DNA from: an uncultured bacterium
GTDB lineage: Bacteria; Bacillota; Clostridia; Oscillospirales; Oscillospiraceae
Length of the DNA stretch: 33,354 bases
NCBI GenBank assembly: GCA_947176765.1
Contig: CAMWRX010000025.1
Location: 1 to 33,354, forward strand
Reading direction: 5' to 3'
Shown here: in pieces, positions 6,133 to 14,989 of the stretch
How positions within the stretch are numbered: the first letter of the stretch is position 1
Layout of the letters: every line of letters starts with the position of its first letter
Program-made: the position numbers and the translations under genes
The notes under the pieces: generated by a model
What the model saw: the letters and a program-made list of their open reading frames with translations, nothing else
The model's database searches: none
Told to the model about the DNA's origin: nothing

Positions 6133-6963
6133 ATGGCTTTTTTACAGATGAATCTGATGTCAGAATCCCTGATGCGGACGGTCAATGTCAACGTGATCCT
6201 GCCCGCTGACAAGCTTCCCCTTCCCGGAAAGCCGCGAAAGGACGTCAGGCCGTACAAGACCCTGTATCTGCTTCATGGCATATTGGGAAGCCAGATCGAC
6301 TGGGTCAGCGGAACAAATATCCAGCGCTGGGCGGAGGAGAAGGATTTGGCCGTGGTGATGCCCGCCGGGGAGAACGGCTTCTATGTGGATCGAGAGGCCG
6401 CCCATGCCCTGTACGGCGAGTTTATCGGGAAAGAGCTGGTGGATCTGACCCGAAAAATGTTCCCCCTCTCCCACAGGCGGGAGGACACCTGCCTCGCCGG
6501 GCTCTCCATGGGCGGATACGGGGCGCTTCGCAACGGGTTGAAATACCACGAGAACTTTGGGTACATCGCGGGCCTCTCCTCCGCCACCATCGTGGAGGGG
6601 CTTGAGGATCGCACCGACAACGTGGATGCCTTTTTCGCGTCCCGCAGCTTTGCGGAAAGCTTCCTCGGAGATCTGAGCAAGGTAAAAAACAGCGATAAGG
6701 ATATCTACTGGCTGGCGAAAACGTTGTCCTCCGCCAAGGCGGAGCTCCCCCGCGTGTATCTGGCCTGCGGAACGCAGGACGATCTGTTGGATCGAAACCG
6801 TAATCTGCGGGATGCCCTGCGGGGATATGGCTTTGACGTGACCTATCAGGAGGCGTCCGGCGGCCATGAGTGGGATTTCTGGAACAGCCAGATCAAACAG
6901 GTGCTGGAGTGGCTCCCGCTATCAGGAGATGCTGGGATCAGCAGCGGCAACATCGGGACTTAA
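6133..6963 (+). CDS. alpha/beta-hydrolase esterase (tributyrin esterase/CE1-like)
   Basis: This 276-residue cytoplasmic protein belongs to the esterase D/CE1-like group. It has YLLHGILGS near the N-terminus (oxyanion region) and the nucleophile elbow GLSMGGYG (Ser125). The acid is in GTQDD (D216 or D217), and the catalytic His is in SGGHEWDFW (H245). Known relatives hydrolyse short-chain acyl esters, including acetyl or feruloyl groups on sugars. The substrate here is unknown. There is no signal peptide, so the substrate is probably intracellular. The ATG at 6133 follows ggaggtg by about 6 nt; an in-frame GTG at 6124 lies inside the Shine-Dalgarno. The last 13 residues after EWLPL are not typical of the family and may come from the decayed DNA that follows. 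Confidence 0.9.
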   Translation: MAFLQMNLMSESLMRTVNVNVILPADKLPLPGKPRKDVRPYKTLYLLHGILGSQIDWVSGTNIQRWAEEKDLAVVMPAGENGFYVDREAAHALYGEFIGKELVDLTRKMFPLSHRREDTCLAGLSMGGYGALRNGLKYHENFGYIAGLSSATIVEGLEDRTDNVDAFFASRSFAESFLGDLSKVKNSDKDIYWLAKTLSSAKAELPRVYLACGTQDDLLDRNRNLRDALRGYGFDVTYQEASGGHEWDFWNSQIKQVLEWLPLSGDAGISSGNIGT

Positions 6964-7315
6964 ACGAATCGAACTGGATAGGACAAGAGCTTCCCCCATG
7001 GCGGCGCTATTTCCAAAAGCCGGTGCTGCGCCATTCGGGGCATACCTTCAGCAGCTCAAAAATTGCGGTACAGCCTGCTTCGTATTCAAAAAACAAGCAG
7101 CCAAGCTCCTCACCATCGTTTTCGTCACAGGCTAGCTTCTTTCCTGCCTGCATCACATTGCCTGAAAACTCTGTAGACCAAACTGGATGATTATGAGGCA
7201 TCATCTAAAACAGTCTTCAGATGCTTCATGCTCATATATTTCTTATTGCCCCACTGGGTACCAGCGGTAATTTCTTGCAGAAAAAAGCGGCTTCCTGATA
7301 TGCCCCGACCGCACG
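6964..7315. other. decayed sequence, no intact gene
   Basis: No intact gene is visible. On the minus strand two short frames look protein-like and may be pieces of one broken gene. One reads through about 7205-7285 (with NKKYMSMKHLKTVLDDA) and the next continues at 7007-7204 (with EELGCLFFEYEAGCTAIFELL). They are joined by a stop codon/frameshift. I do not recognise the family. Together with the radical SAM scrap downstream, this marks a former accessory region. Confidence 0.4.
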
Positions 7316-7346
7316 GCGGCCGGTCCCCTGATAGGAGACCGGCCGC
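7316..7346 (+). terminator. stem-loop terminator
   Basis: A 10-bp GC-rich inverted repeat (7316-7325 with 7337-7346) is followed by tgtccttta. It may terminate leftover transcription from the esterase side. Confidence 0.55.
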
Positions 7347-7604
7347 TGTCCTTTACCCTTCATCATAAAACAATTATGCAGCTTTATTTTAGTGAAATAT
7401 CCTCCGCCGCAACAGGCTGTCGATAAGGACTAAATCGCTCGTTGACCAGGGCCGCAAACCATGCCGCGCTTCCCATGAATCGGCCGGACTTCGATTCAAA
7501 GCTCGCCTTGTGACGGTTCCTGGGTCTGCGACCGCACTTCCCGGAAGTACGCGAGGCACTCCGCGCGGCGACACATTGCTCGCCGGCCTCCTCGGTCTTT
7601 GATA

Positions 7605-7773
7605 AACCCGCGTTGTCGCCGTCGCAATAATCACACGCCTCTACGTATTTTTTGTCCAATAGCTTGTAGATTGCAGTCCTAAGCGCTTTTTTGCCGGAGT
7701 TCCGACCATAATCGCTTATACATACCTCGACATTCGGTTTCGTTCCGACGTGCTGCGCACTGGTAAAAACCAA
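7605..7773 (-). pseudogene. C-terminal remnant of a radical SAM gene
   Basis: The minus-strand frame contains KALRTAIYKLL...KKYVEACDYCDGDNA. This matches by eye the C-terminal pattern of the intact radical SAM protein upstream in the same direction (RKNLRKFYSRRY...YGCRYCNAPEKK), including the CxYC cysteines. No radical SAM core remains. Beyond about 7605 the frame runs on to 7384 through unrelated sequence. That tail ends in ALVNERFSPYRQ, which faintly recalls the LPLYRQ motif of IS66 transposases; I would not rely on it. The likely origin is decay of a duplicated or older copy of the radical SAM gene. Confidence 0.5.
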
Positions 7774-7923
7774 TTCCTATTTATATAAACTCCAATCATT
7801 GTATGTCTTGGCCTTTGCGTGAAAAACAGCCGTGGTTAGGGTTTGTGGAAGCATCGGGGCGGTCTGTCCCTACAGCCAGGCGCAGCGATGCATTGTCCAT
7901 CAGATCCGCTGATCCACCCGCTT
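7774..7923. other. non-coding gap before the radical SAM gene end
   Basis: There is no intact gene. A minus-strand frame ending at about 7783 (TTAVFHAKAKTYNDWSLYK) looks like the tail of a lost protein. No terminator is clear after the radical SAM stop codon. Confidence 0.35.
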
Positions 7924-8766
7924 TCATTCTAATTGTTCAGCCATTTTGACTTTCTTTTTTTCGGGCGCATTGCAGTACCTGCATCCGTAAGAATATCTTC
8001 TGCTGTAAAACTTTCTGAGATTTTTTCTGGATTCTTCTACGTCGTCCGTTATCTCCAGAAGATCGGATTCCGGAAAATCAATGAGCCCAAGGTCATATGC
8101 ATTACTTAAACGCGGACATTGAAATAACTTTCCATTTGTATATTGCCTTGCTCCGCCCAGATAACAATCATAGGACGTACATGCCATCATTATTTTAGTA
8201 TGATGATAATCTTTTATTTCCCCATAATCATACCAGAATTGTTTTGAGGGTTCATCGTGATAGAAAAAGGTCTGGACATGATACCTTTGGCATAGCTCCC
8301 TGATGACAGGATAATTTTCGCTATGCATTTCATACTGGCTGAAATGCATGACGACCCTTGTGTTCCCTATTAATTTTAGCAAGTCTTCTGACGGAAGTTC
8401 TTTTCCATTGGAAACAATGCGGATCTCGCCAACCTTTTGACTTTCCAACACATAGTTCACAATATCAAGCAGGTATCTGGATAAGGGCGTTTCACCTCCT
8501 ACCAGTGAAAGGACCTTAATAAATGAAACAGCGTTGATCAGATGATCAAAATGCTTCTTAAAGTCTTGAAATGTCATATCACTGGCATTTTGCCCGTAGC
8601 GCGGAATCAGATGACCGCAATGCTTGCATTTCATGTTGCAGCGTGTTGTGATACGCATTTCAATGTACGGCAGACAATAGTCTGTGTCTACAATCCTTTT
8701 TGCCCCCTTCCATCTCCCTTCTATCACAAGAGGAAGCTTGATCATGGCTTTGATGTATTTAAACAA
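7924..8766 (-). CDS. radical SAM protein associated with polysaccharide genes
   Basis: This 280-residue protein has the radical SAM cluster motif CNMKCKHC (C43, C47, C50), followed by the SAM-binding stretch SLVGGETPL. C-terminal cysteines in YGCRYCNAP could bind an auxiliary cluster. It should cleave S-adenosylmethionine reductively to start a radical reaction. The substrate is unknown; its place beside glycosyltransferases suggests sugar or glycan modification. The start is a TTG at 8766: aggaggt lies 8 nt upstream, and the frame overlaps the end of the GT2 gene by 8 nt. An ATG at 8742 has no comparable site. The gene is AT-rich compared with the flanks and belongs to the acquired island. 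It is the last gene of the minus-strand group. Confidence 0.85.
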   Translation of the reverse strand: MFKYIKAMIKLPLVIEGRWKGAKRIVDTDYCLPYIEMRITTRCNMKCKHCGHLIPRYGQNASDMTFQDFKKHFDHLINAVSFIKVLSLVGGETPLSRYLLDIVNYVLESQKVGEIRIVSNGKELPSEDLLKLIGNTRVVMHFSQYEMHSENYPVIRELCQRYHVQTFFYHDEPSKQFWYDYGEIKDYHHTKIMMACTSYDCYLGGARQYTNGKLFQCPRLSNAYDLGLIDFPESDLLEITDDVEESRKNLRKFYSRRYSYGCRYCNAPEKKKVKMAEQLE

Positions 8767-9796
8767 ACTCGCCTACCTCCTTTTTTTCTTTATACCTCCT
8801 CCAAATAGAACGCAGATGCAGCATACGGAACACATTTTCAAATCCAATTACTTTTTCCACTTTCCTTACAAACGCATACTGTCTTCCTGCCGCGAAGTCT
8901 ATATATCTCTTCTTGCTTTTTAGCCTTTCCATCATTTCTTTCTTCTCTTCTTTAGGCAGAAAGGTTGCCCTCGTACAAAGCGAATGATACTGCCGCGCAA
9001 AATCACTGAGCAGGAGACTTTTCAGTTCACCATCCGGTAACCTTTGTTCTGCATCCCTGATATTCTCTTCAATCGCCCACAAAAAATCAGACAGGTTTTG
9101 ATAGGATGCCACCTCACTGGTTGAGTTCTTCCTATTCCTCCTGTAAACATAAACGATATTGGGCATTACCTCTATTCGCTTCGCCTTCAGCAAAATCCTC
9201 CATATAAGGTATACATCCTCATACTTATGCCCCTCTGGGAATTGCAGTTCCTGGCCTGCAAACAGCTCCCTGTCATAAGCATAAAACCAGGGAAACCAGA
9301 AAAACATGGAATCCCCTTTCAAATGGACTGTCAAAAATTCCTCTGCTGTGTATCCTTTCCCTGCGCCATCAGTCCGAAAGTCATTCATACAGCTTTTGTT
9401 ATAAATCACCTTACTCCCATCCGAGAATGCCGATACCCCATGATACGCGACGATATCCGGGCTGTTGCTTTTCCTCTGGATATAATGTGCCAAATTCCGA
9501 AAATTGTCCTTACCGCAAAGATAATCATCGCCATCAATAAAGATGATATAATCCCCCTTGGAAATTCTGATTCCCTGGTTACGGGCCTTACTCTGTCCTT
9601 GGTTCTCCTGGTGGATAACATGGATACACTCATATTTCCTGGCATATTCATCACAGATTTTTCCACTGCCATCTGTTGAACCGTCATTGATCAGAATGAT
9701 TTCATAATCGGAGAAGCTTTGGCAAAGCACACTGTCTATGCATTCCTGTATATAATTCTCAATATTATATACAGGTATCACAACACTAAATAGCAT
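8759..9796 (-). CDS. GT2 family glycosyltransferase
   Basis: The 345-residue product has the classic GT-A nucleotide-sugar fold. It starts with FSVVIPVYN, then DYEIILINDGSTDGS, then the metal-binding motif in FIDGDDYL. This is typical of cytoplasmic inverting GT2 enzymes that add a sugar to a lipid-linked glycan. The donor and acceptor are unknown. The ATG at 9796 has a good gaggag Shine-Dalgarno about 8 nt upstream. The 3' end overlaps the radical SAM gene. The gene is AT-rich, like the rest of the island. Confidence 0.93.
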   Translation of the reverse strand: MLFSVVIPVYNIENYIQECIDSVLCQSFSDYEIILINDGSTDGSGKICDEYARKYECIHVIHQENQGQSKARNQGIRISKGDYIIFIDGDDYLCGKDNFRNLAHYIQRKSNSPDIVAYHGVSAFSDGSKVIYNKSCMNDFRTDGAGKGYTAEEFLTVHLKGDSMFFWFPWFYAYDRELFAGQELQFPEGHKYEDVYLIWRILLKAKRIEVMPNIVYVYRRNRKNSTSEVASYQNLSDFLWAIEENIRDAEQRLPDGELKSLLLSDFARQYHSLCTRATFLPKEEKKEMMERLKSKKRYIDFAAGRQYAFVRKVEKVIGFENVFRMLHLRSIWRRYKEKKEVGEFV

Positions 9797-9824
9797 AATG
9801 TCTTCTCCTCATTTGGCCCCAGTA

Positions 9825-10739
9825 CTACCCTTGCCGTTTACTTTTTCTAAACCTCTGCTTCCAATCATAATCCTTTACAAATTTCCAAAGAACCCATACA
9901 AATCGGTAAGGCTCCAGCAGGAGCCTGCCTGCGATACGTAGGTGGCTGGATGGATGCGCGTGCCATTCCGCCATTGCCCAGAGGGGGTACATCGTCCCCT
10001 TGTAGCCGCTGTTCCATGGCTTATTGGGCCCTGCATAATGGACAACTTTTGCCAAACTCCGCGTTTTCTTTATGGACAAGGTTTTCAGGTACTCCACCAG
10101 ATAGAGAAGATTGGCCATCAAGTTATAGGTGTCCCCCACCTGTTTGGTTCTGCCCTCATACAGGAGATTGAGTATATCCTGATCCGGAAACTCCAGTTCA
10201 TCTTTCCATTTTGTGACCAGGGCGCTTATTTCTTCCTGCTCTATTTCTTCCCGTATCCTCTTTAAATCCATCAAAAGCATTCCAGAATTGAAATAGACAG
10301 AATCCTTTTTCAATTCCTGCTTTATTCTGCACCCCAATAACTCTATGGGGCGGTCCTTGACCACTACCATCAGAGCCCCGTCAAAATCGATCTCCCACAA
10401 GCTGCGCAGAGAACCGTTAATCATTATATCCGGATCCAGATACAATACCCGGTCTTCATTCGGCAGCAGCCATGGGGCAAGCAGGCGATAGTACATTTCC
10501 TTTGAAAAATGTTCCATAACAGGCGCATTTTCAAAAGCGTCCTCTTCTATTTGTACCTCCAAAAGCTCCGCTTTATATAAATGACAAAAATCCCTCAGCA
10601 TTCCAACACTTGAAGCGCTGATTTCCGTGTGCATCAGAAAAACAGTGACCGGCTCCTCCTGGGTGGAAAAGAGACTGTAAAGCATCACTTTAAGCGGATA
10701 AATATATTTTTCATTTACTGTTACCAGAATTTTCATCAT
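9825..10739 (-). CDS. GT8 family glycosyltransferase (first copy)
   Basis: This 304-residue GT8 (LgtC/glycogenin-like retaining transferase) has an N-terminal KILVTVNEKYI strand. It also has the DxD metal site in RVLYLDPDI, the FNSGMLLMDL motif, PDQDILN, and a late VVHYAGPNKPW with the conserved His and Lys-Pro-Trp. It probably transfers galactose or glucose from a UDP donor. It resembles the second GT8 of this window at 22693-23601 (same N-terminal and EMYYR...LYLDPDI patterns), but its DNA is much richer in A+T. Two ATGs (10739, 10736) are possible, and neither has a strong Shine-Dalgarno. It is the first gene of the island's minus-strand group. Confidence 0.92.
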   Translation of the reverse strand: MMKILVTVNEKYIYPLKVMLYSLFSTQEEPVTVFLMHTEISASSVGMLRDFCHLYKAELLEVQIEEDAFENAPVMEHFSKEMYYRLLAPWLLPNEDRVLYLDPDIMINGSLRSLWEIDFDGALMVVVKDRPIELLGCRIKQELKKDSVYFNSGMLLMDLKRIREEIEQEEISALVTKWKDELEFPDQDILNLLYEGRTKQVGDTYNLMANLLYLVEYLKTLSIKKTRSLAKVVHYAGPNKPWNSGYKGTMYPLWAMAEWHAHPSSHLRIAGRLLLEPYRFVWVLWKFVKDYDWKQRFRKSKRQG

Positions 10740-11033
10740 TCTTTTCCGTCACTTCCCTTATTTCCTATCACCGTGCCGCCATTTCCACAGCGTATATCCA
10801 TCAGGGCAAGAAGCGGGTACAAATAAAAATGTTCTCTTTTCATCTTTACCGATACCCTCTTAAACGCTCTATTCCGCATCGATCACACAGGCCTAACTTC
10901 TTTTGTCTTTTTTGATACAATATACAATTATTCGACCAATTTTTGGGCAAATCATACAACCGATTGCCTCTTTATATTACTTATTATTTTTGCTATTATA
11001 TTGATGGAGTAATTAGGCTGGGAGGTATGCTTT
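10740..11033. promoter_or_regulatory. divergent intergenic region with flippase promoter
   Basis: This AT-rich spacer separates the divergent GT8 and flippase genes. On the plus strand, TGCTATTAT (10991-10999) is a plausible extended -10 for the flippase, with a leader of about 28 nt; no good -35 is visible. No convincing promoter was found for the GT8 direction. No gene is seen in it. Confidence 0.4.
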
Positions 11034-12554
11034 TTGCGATCAAAATTATTTTTGAAAAGTAGCCTTATCACATTTTTTTCTAAATTATTCTGTCACTTAG
11101 TGGATTTTATTTGTCGCACTGTCCTCATCTACACCCTTCCGCAGGAGTATGTCGGGGTCAATGGACTGCTCTCCAGCGCTCTGGCGGTTCTTTCTTTGTC
11201 CGAGCTTGGATTCGGCACCGTTCTTGTATACAGTATGTACGTGCCGTTTGCTCAAAAGGATGAGGAAAAACTTCTCGCACTCACAGACTTTTACAAAAAA
11301 GCGTATCACATCATTGCTGCCCTTGTTGGCTTACTCGGAATATGTCTCGCTCCTTTTCTTCCCTATATTGTCAATGATTGTCCTGATATTCCGGGATTAT
11401 CTGTTTTTTACCTACTCTATATGGCAAATATGATATGCTCTTATGCGTTCACGTATCATCAGTCCCTATTTCATGTCGATCAGAGACCCTATATTATCAC
11501 TTTTTATTACCACCTGCTCCGTATCGTCAGAACAGTCCTGCAGATCGTCATATTAATTACCACGCGCAATTTCTTTCTCTATTTATTTGTAATGATTCCG
11601 TTTACACTTTTCACCAATCTTTTGCTGTCATGGAAAGCGAAAAAAGAATATCCCTTTTTGAACTCTGACCGCCATCCGAAGCTGGCTGCTGATGAAAAGA
11701 AAAACATCTTCAAAAACGTTTATGCCATGTTTAACCACCGTGTGAGCTCAACGATATTAAACTCTACCGATAATCTTCTGATCAGTTTTTTTCTGGGGCT
11801 CACAACCGTGGCCCGCAATGACAGCTATAACATGATACTGAACTTTGTCCGTTCCATGCTTACCTCCTTTTTTGCTCCACTGAACGCAAGTGTGGGAAAT
11901 TATTACGCGCTCAACACAGAAGAAGAAACGCACTCCTTATTTGAAACCCTTCACTTTGCTACCCTCTGGCTTTACACCTTCTGTACTGCCAGTTTCTTCC
12001 TTCTCGTAAACCCTGCGATCACCTTCGTATGGGGTGAAGAGTTCCTTCTTTCATTTCCCGCCGTCTTGCTGATATCGGTAAACTTTTATATTATGGGAAT
12101 CCGCCAGATGCCCAATACCTTTAAGGAGGCTATGGGATTTCTCTATCAGGACCGCTATATACCAATTGTGGAAGCCTTCGCAAATCTTGCCCTGTCTATT
12201 CTCCTTGGCAAGTTTATCGGCATTGTCGGTATCTTTGTAGGCACCTTCATCAGTGTTGTTTTCACATCTTTTTGGGTGGAACCCTATATCCTGATGCGTG
12301 ATGGATTTCACCGCTCCACGAAGGTCTTCTGGCTTAAGAATATCAGATACCTGCTCACAAGCACTCTTGCCATAGCGCTTACCTGGCTTTGCTGCCTGCC
12401 CTTTGAACTGCCTTTGTTAGCGCTCATAGGGGTTCGAATCGTTTTATGTTTGACTATCCCCAACATCATCTTTTTGCTGTTTTTCTTCAAAACCCCGGAG
12501 TTTCGTATGCTGCGCGATCTCCTAATGCAGTCCCTTCAAAAATCAGGCAGCTGA
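11034..12554 (+). CDS. Wzx-like polysaccharide flippase (MOP superfamily)
   Basis: This 506-residue membrane protein has about 12-14 hydrophobic segments. It begins with a Wzx/RfbX-type first helix and the motif YVGVNGLLSSALAVLSLSELG, typical of oligosaccharide flippases. It should move a lipid-linked glycan unit across the membrane. The start is a TTG at 11034, supported by gggaggt 7 nt upstream; a nearby ATG at 11027 is out of frame and soon stops. The gene faces away from the GT8/GT2/radical SAM group but shares its A+T-rich composition, so it probably belongs to the same acquired glycan set. It converges on the Pel-like operon without a clear terminator in the gap 12555-12659. Confidence 0.9.
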   Translation: MRSKLFLKSSLITFFSKLFCHLVDFICRTVLIYTLPQEYVGVNGLLSSALAVLSLSELGFGTVLVYSMYVPFAQKDEEKLLALTDFYKKAYHIIAALVGLLGICLAPFLPYIVNDCPDIPGLSVFYLLYMANMICSYAFTYHQSLFHVDQRPYIITFYYHLLRIVRTVLQIVILITTRNFFLYLFVMIPFTLFTNLLLSWKAKKEYPFLNSDRHPKLAADEKKNIFKNVYAMFNHRVSSTILNSTDNLLISFFLGLTTVARNDSYNMILNFVRSMLTSFFAPLNASVGNYYALNTEEETHSLFETLHFATLWLYTFCTASFFLLVNPAITFVWGEEFLLSFPAVLLISVNFYIMGIRQMPNTFKEAMGFLYQDRYIPIVEAFANLALSILLGKFIGIVGIFVGTFISVVFTSFWVEPYILMRDGFHRSTKVFWLKNIRYLLTSTLAIALTWLCCLPFELPLLALIGVRIVLCLTIPNIIFLLFFFKTPEFRMLRDLLMQSLQKSGS

Positions 12555-12659
12555 CCATGCGGTGCGCTCCAGCAAGTCAGCACAAGTATAGCGGGTTTGC
12601 TGCAGGTGCCGCAGCTGCCCCGGTCGTTAGGGAAACCGCCTCTCTTCCCGCGCCGCGGG

Positions 12660-14975
12660 CTATCCTTCCTCCGCCCTCAGCTGCGCCAGCTTCTCGTCCA
12701 CCTCGGTGACGTCTTCCTCCCGCTCCAGCATCCGGGCCCGGAGCTGCTCATAATAATCCAGCTCGGAGATAACGTTATAGCCGTAATCAATGGCTAAATT
12801 GTTGGGCATGAAAAGGTTCTGCTCAAACTTGTAGACGACGCACCTCTCATCCTCCAGGTAGACCTCCATCTGGTCTGGGAACGCCCTGCTGTACTCCTCC
12901 AGCCAGCAGGCCAGCTTGGCCTCCAGCGTCCGCCTGTTATCCGTGTACTTATAATAGTCGGTGAGGTTACTCTCCGTAATGCCCAGCAGCTCACCGGTTA
13001 TCGCCCGATCCGCGTCGGCCTTGTCCAGCGGCGGGAGCTCATATTTCTCGCCCACCAGACGGGTCTCATGATAGAGGATCGGCTGCTTCTCAAGGATAAA
13101 AAACACATACTCTGTCGGAATCTCCAGGTACATATCCTCCTGATACCGTTCCATGCCGGTGATAAACTCCCAAAGCTCATAGTGATAGCCGCCGTTGCGC
13201 ACCAGCGCCAGTTCATCCACAGAGGACACGATCGTCCACGTCCCCTTGGGGAATTCCTCCTCCACCTTGACACACGCCTCCGCCGCAAGGGAGTACTGCA
13301 AGTCGAAATATGTCTGCAACGCGATATGTCCGTCGAAAAACGCGCCATAAACCAGCACGCCTACAGCGCCATAGGCGCCCAGAGTCCCCAGAATATTCGC
13401 CCGTCCCGGAAGCGCACAGAACAGGGCCTCCAGCGGAAAGGCCAGCATAATTGGCCCGACATAACCCAAAAAAACAGCGATGCGATCCCAATACATGATC
13501 TCCGGTATGCCTAAAAGCTTGCTGTTCCCCATCATGACTATAATCAGCAGATACAGCCAGACGCCGGCGCACATCCGCCCGCCCCATTCCAGCTTTCTCC
13601 TGCACAGCACCACCACAAAAAATACCGCAAAGATCCCCATACTGGACCAGAGCACATAGCCCCAGTCCGCATTCATGAACTCCGTCTGGTACTTGAATAT
13701 TTGTATGATCCTTTCCAGCAGGCCAAACTCTTCCGCAGTCTCCGCAGCCTCCGCAGCTTCCACATCCGGCTCCTCTGTTTCGATCGGTTCTGTCTCGGCC
13801 TCGTCTGTGTCCTCCGTCTGGCCCGCAGAGGATGATATGACGCTGAGCGCCCAGTTCATGGAGCCCTGCCAGGACTTTCCCGACACCAGGCCAAGCACAA
13901 GCGGCAGGATGCTGAGCATCGCAATGAGGATTACAAGGGAGATCAGCCGTTTCAGCATATCCGGCTTCAATACGGTGCGGATGAACGCCAGACAGCAGCA
14001 GGCACACAGGATCACGGCCATGATCACCGTATAAAAATGCATGGACAGGGTGAGGGCGGCGCTGAAAGCGAAATACAACCCGTCCTCCCGCTTCTTGTCC
14101 TGAAGATACTTTCCCAGGAAGTAGACACAGGGAAGCAGGAACAGGGCCCCGAACTCCTGGGGGAGGGTGGTCATCGCGCGGTTGCCAAAGCTAAATCTGG
14201 CGTAATCCGTCACACAGTAGATTACCACCGGGATGACCGCCGCCGCCCGGGAGCGGAACACCCGCCGGGAGAAAAACCACAGCACGACCACCATAAGCAG
14301 GCAGTTGACCGCGCCAAAATAGCGCATGACCACATTGATATGCAAGCCCGTCAGCTTGTGCATCATGGAGACGATGTTGTGCATCCCAAAGGGATAGACA
14401 CCATCGTAAAAGATGTCCCCCTGTTCCATGAAATTGATCCAGTCATTGTGGACATATATGTCGGAGTATGAATAGGAATAATTCGTAAATACCAGCGGCC
14501 ATCTGCTCCAGATCAGCACCCCCAGCGCCGCCAGCACCACAATATACGCGGCCGCCTGCGTGGGGTTGGGCCGCCATTTTTTGTCTTGAAGCGCTTCCTT
14601 ACAGCTTTGCGCCCGCCGACCGGCCGCCTGCCTTGCCAGCAGCCCCAGCTTGTACTGGCCGCTTCCCACCAGCGCCAGCCACCGCAGCGCCGACTGGGCC
14701 GCGTCCCAGTAGGAGACGTGCTTCACAAGCTTCAAATAGACCAGCGCCACCGCAAGGAGCGCAATTACCAGCGTGACGGCATTGTAAATGTGCAGCAAGC
14801 CCAGCAGGTATACACAGCTGATCACCGACAAATAGGAGGCGATCAGTGCCTTGAGGGCGTTCTCTCCGGCGTTTTCCCCCCACAACGGGCGGCCCATCAG
14901 CTTTGCGGGGATAAAAACCAGGTACAGCAGAAAGAAAAAGGCGAACCGGATGAAATAGAGCACACTGTCCACCAT
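12660..14975 (-). CDS. large multispanning membrane protein, GT-C-like, last gene of the Pel-like operon
   Basis: I do not recognise a named family with certainty. The 771-residue product has about 11-13 membrane segments from residue 1 to about 500, then a soluble C-terminal region of roughly 180 residues. An early outward-facing loop has YSDIYVHNDWINF followed by VYPFGMHN, the Asp/His-rich pattern of GT-C transferases. A long acidic insert rich in Glu, Thr and Ala lies in a loop around residues 390-425. The ATG at 14975 follows a gaaggggg site, 14 nt after the PelE-like gene. Canonical Pel operons lack such a protein. It may add sugars on the outer face, or take the role that PelB/PelC play in Gram-negative species. 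Confidence 0.75.
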   Translation of the reverse strand: MVDSVLYFIRFAFFFLLYLVFIPAKLMGRPLWGENAGENALKALIASYLSVISCVYLLGLLHIYNAVTLVIALLAVALVYLKLVKHVSYWDAAQSALRWLALVGSGQYKLGLLARQAAGRRAQSCKEALQDKKWRPNPTQAAAYIVVLAALGVLIWSRWPLVFTNYSYSYSDIYVHNDWINFMEQGDIFYDGVYPFGMHNIVSMMHKLTGLHINVVMRYFGAVNCLLMVVVLWFFSRRVFRSRAAAVIPVVIYCVTDYARFSFGNRAMTTLPQEFGALFLLPCVYFLGKYLQDKKREDGLYFAFSAALTLSMHFYTVIMAVILCACCCLAFIRTVLKPDMLKRLISLVILIAMLSILPLVLGLVSGKSWQGSMNWALSVISSSAGQTEDTDEAETEPIETEEPDVEAAEAAETAEEFGLLERIIQIFKYQTEFMNADWGYVLWSSMGIFAVFFVVVLCRRKLEWGGRMCAGVWLYLLIIVMMGNSKLLGIPEIMYWDRIAVFLGYVGPIMLAFPLEALFCALPGRANILGTLGAYGAVGVLVYGAFFDGHIALQTYFDLQYSLAAEACVKVEEEFPKGTWTIVSSVDELALVRNGGYHYELWEFITGMERYQEDMYLEIPTEYVFFILEKQPILYHETRLVGEKYELPPLDKADADRAITGELLGITESNLTDYYKYTDNRRTLEAKLACWLEEYSRAFPDQMEVYLEDERCVVYKFEQNLFMPNNLAIDYGYNVISELDYYEQLRARMLEREEDVTEVDEKLAQLRAEEG

Positions 14976-14989
14976 ACAAAAACCCCCTT

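Noticed and set aside
7384-7604. IS66 transposase fragment
   Set aside because: Only a faint similarity around SPYRQ; no other transposase motif, no terminal inverted repeats and no target duplication were seen.
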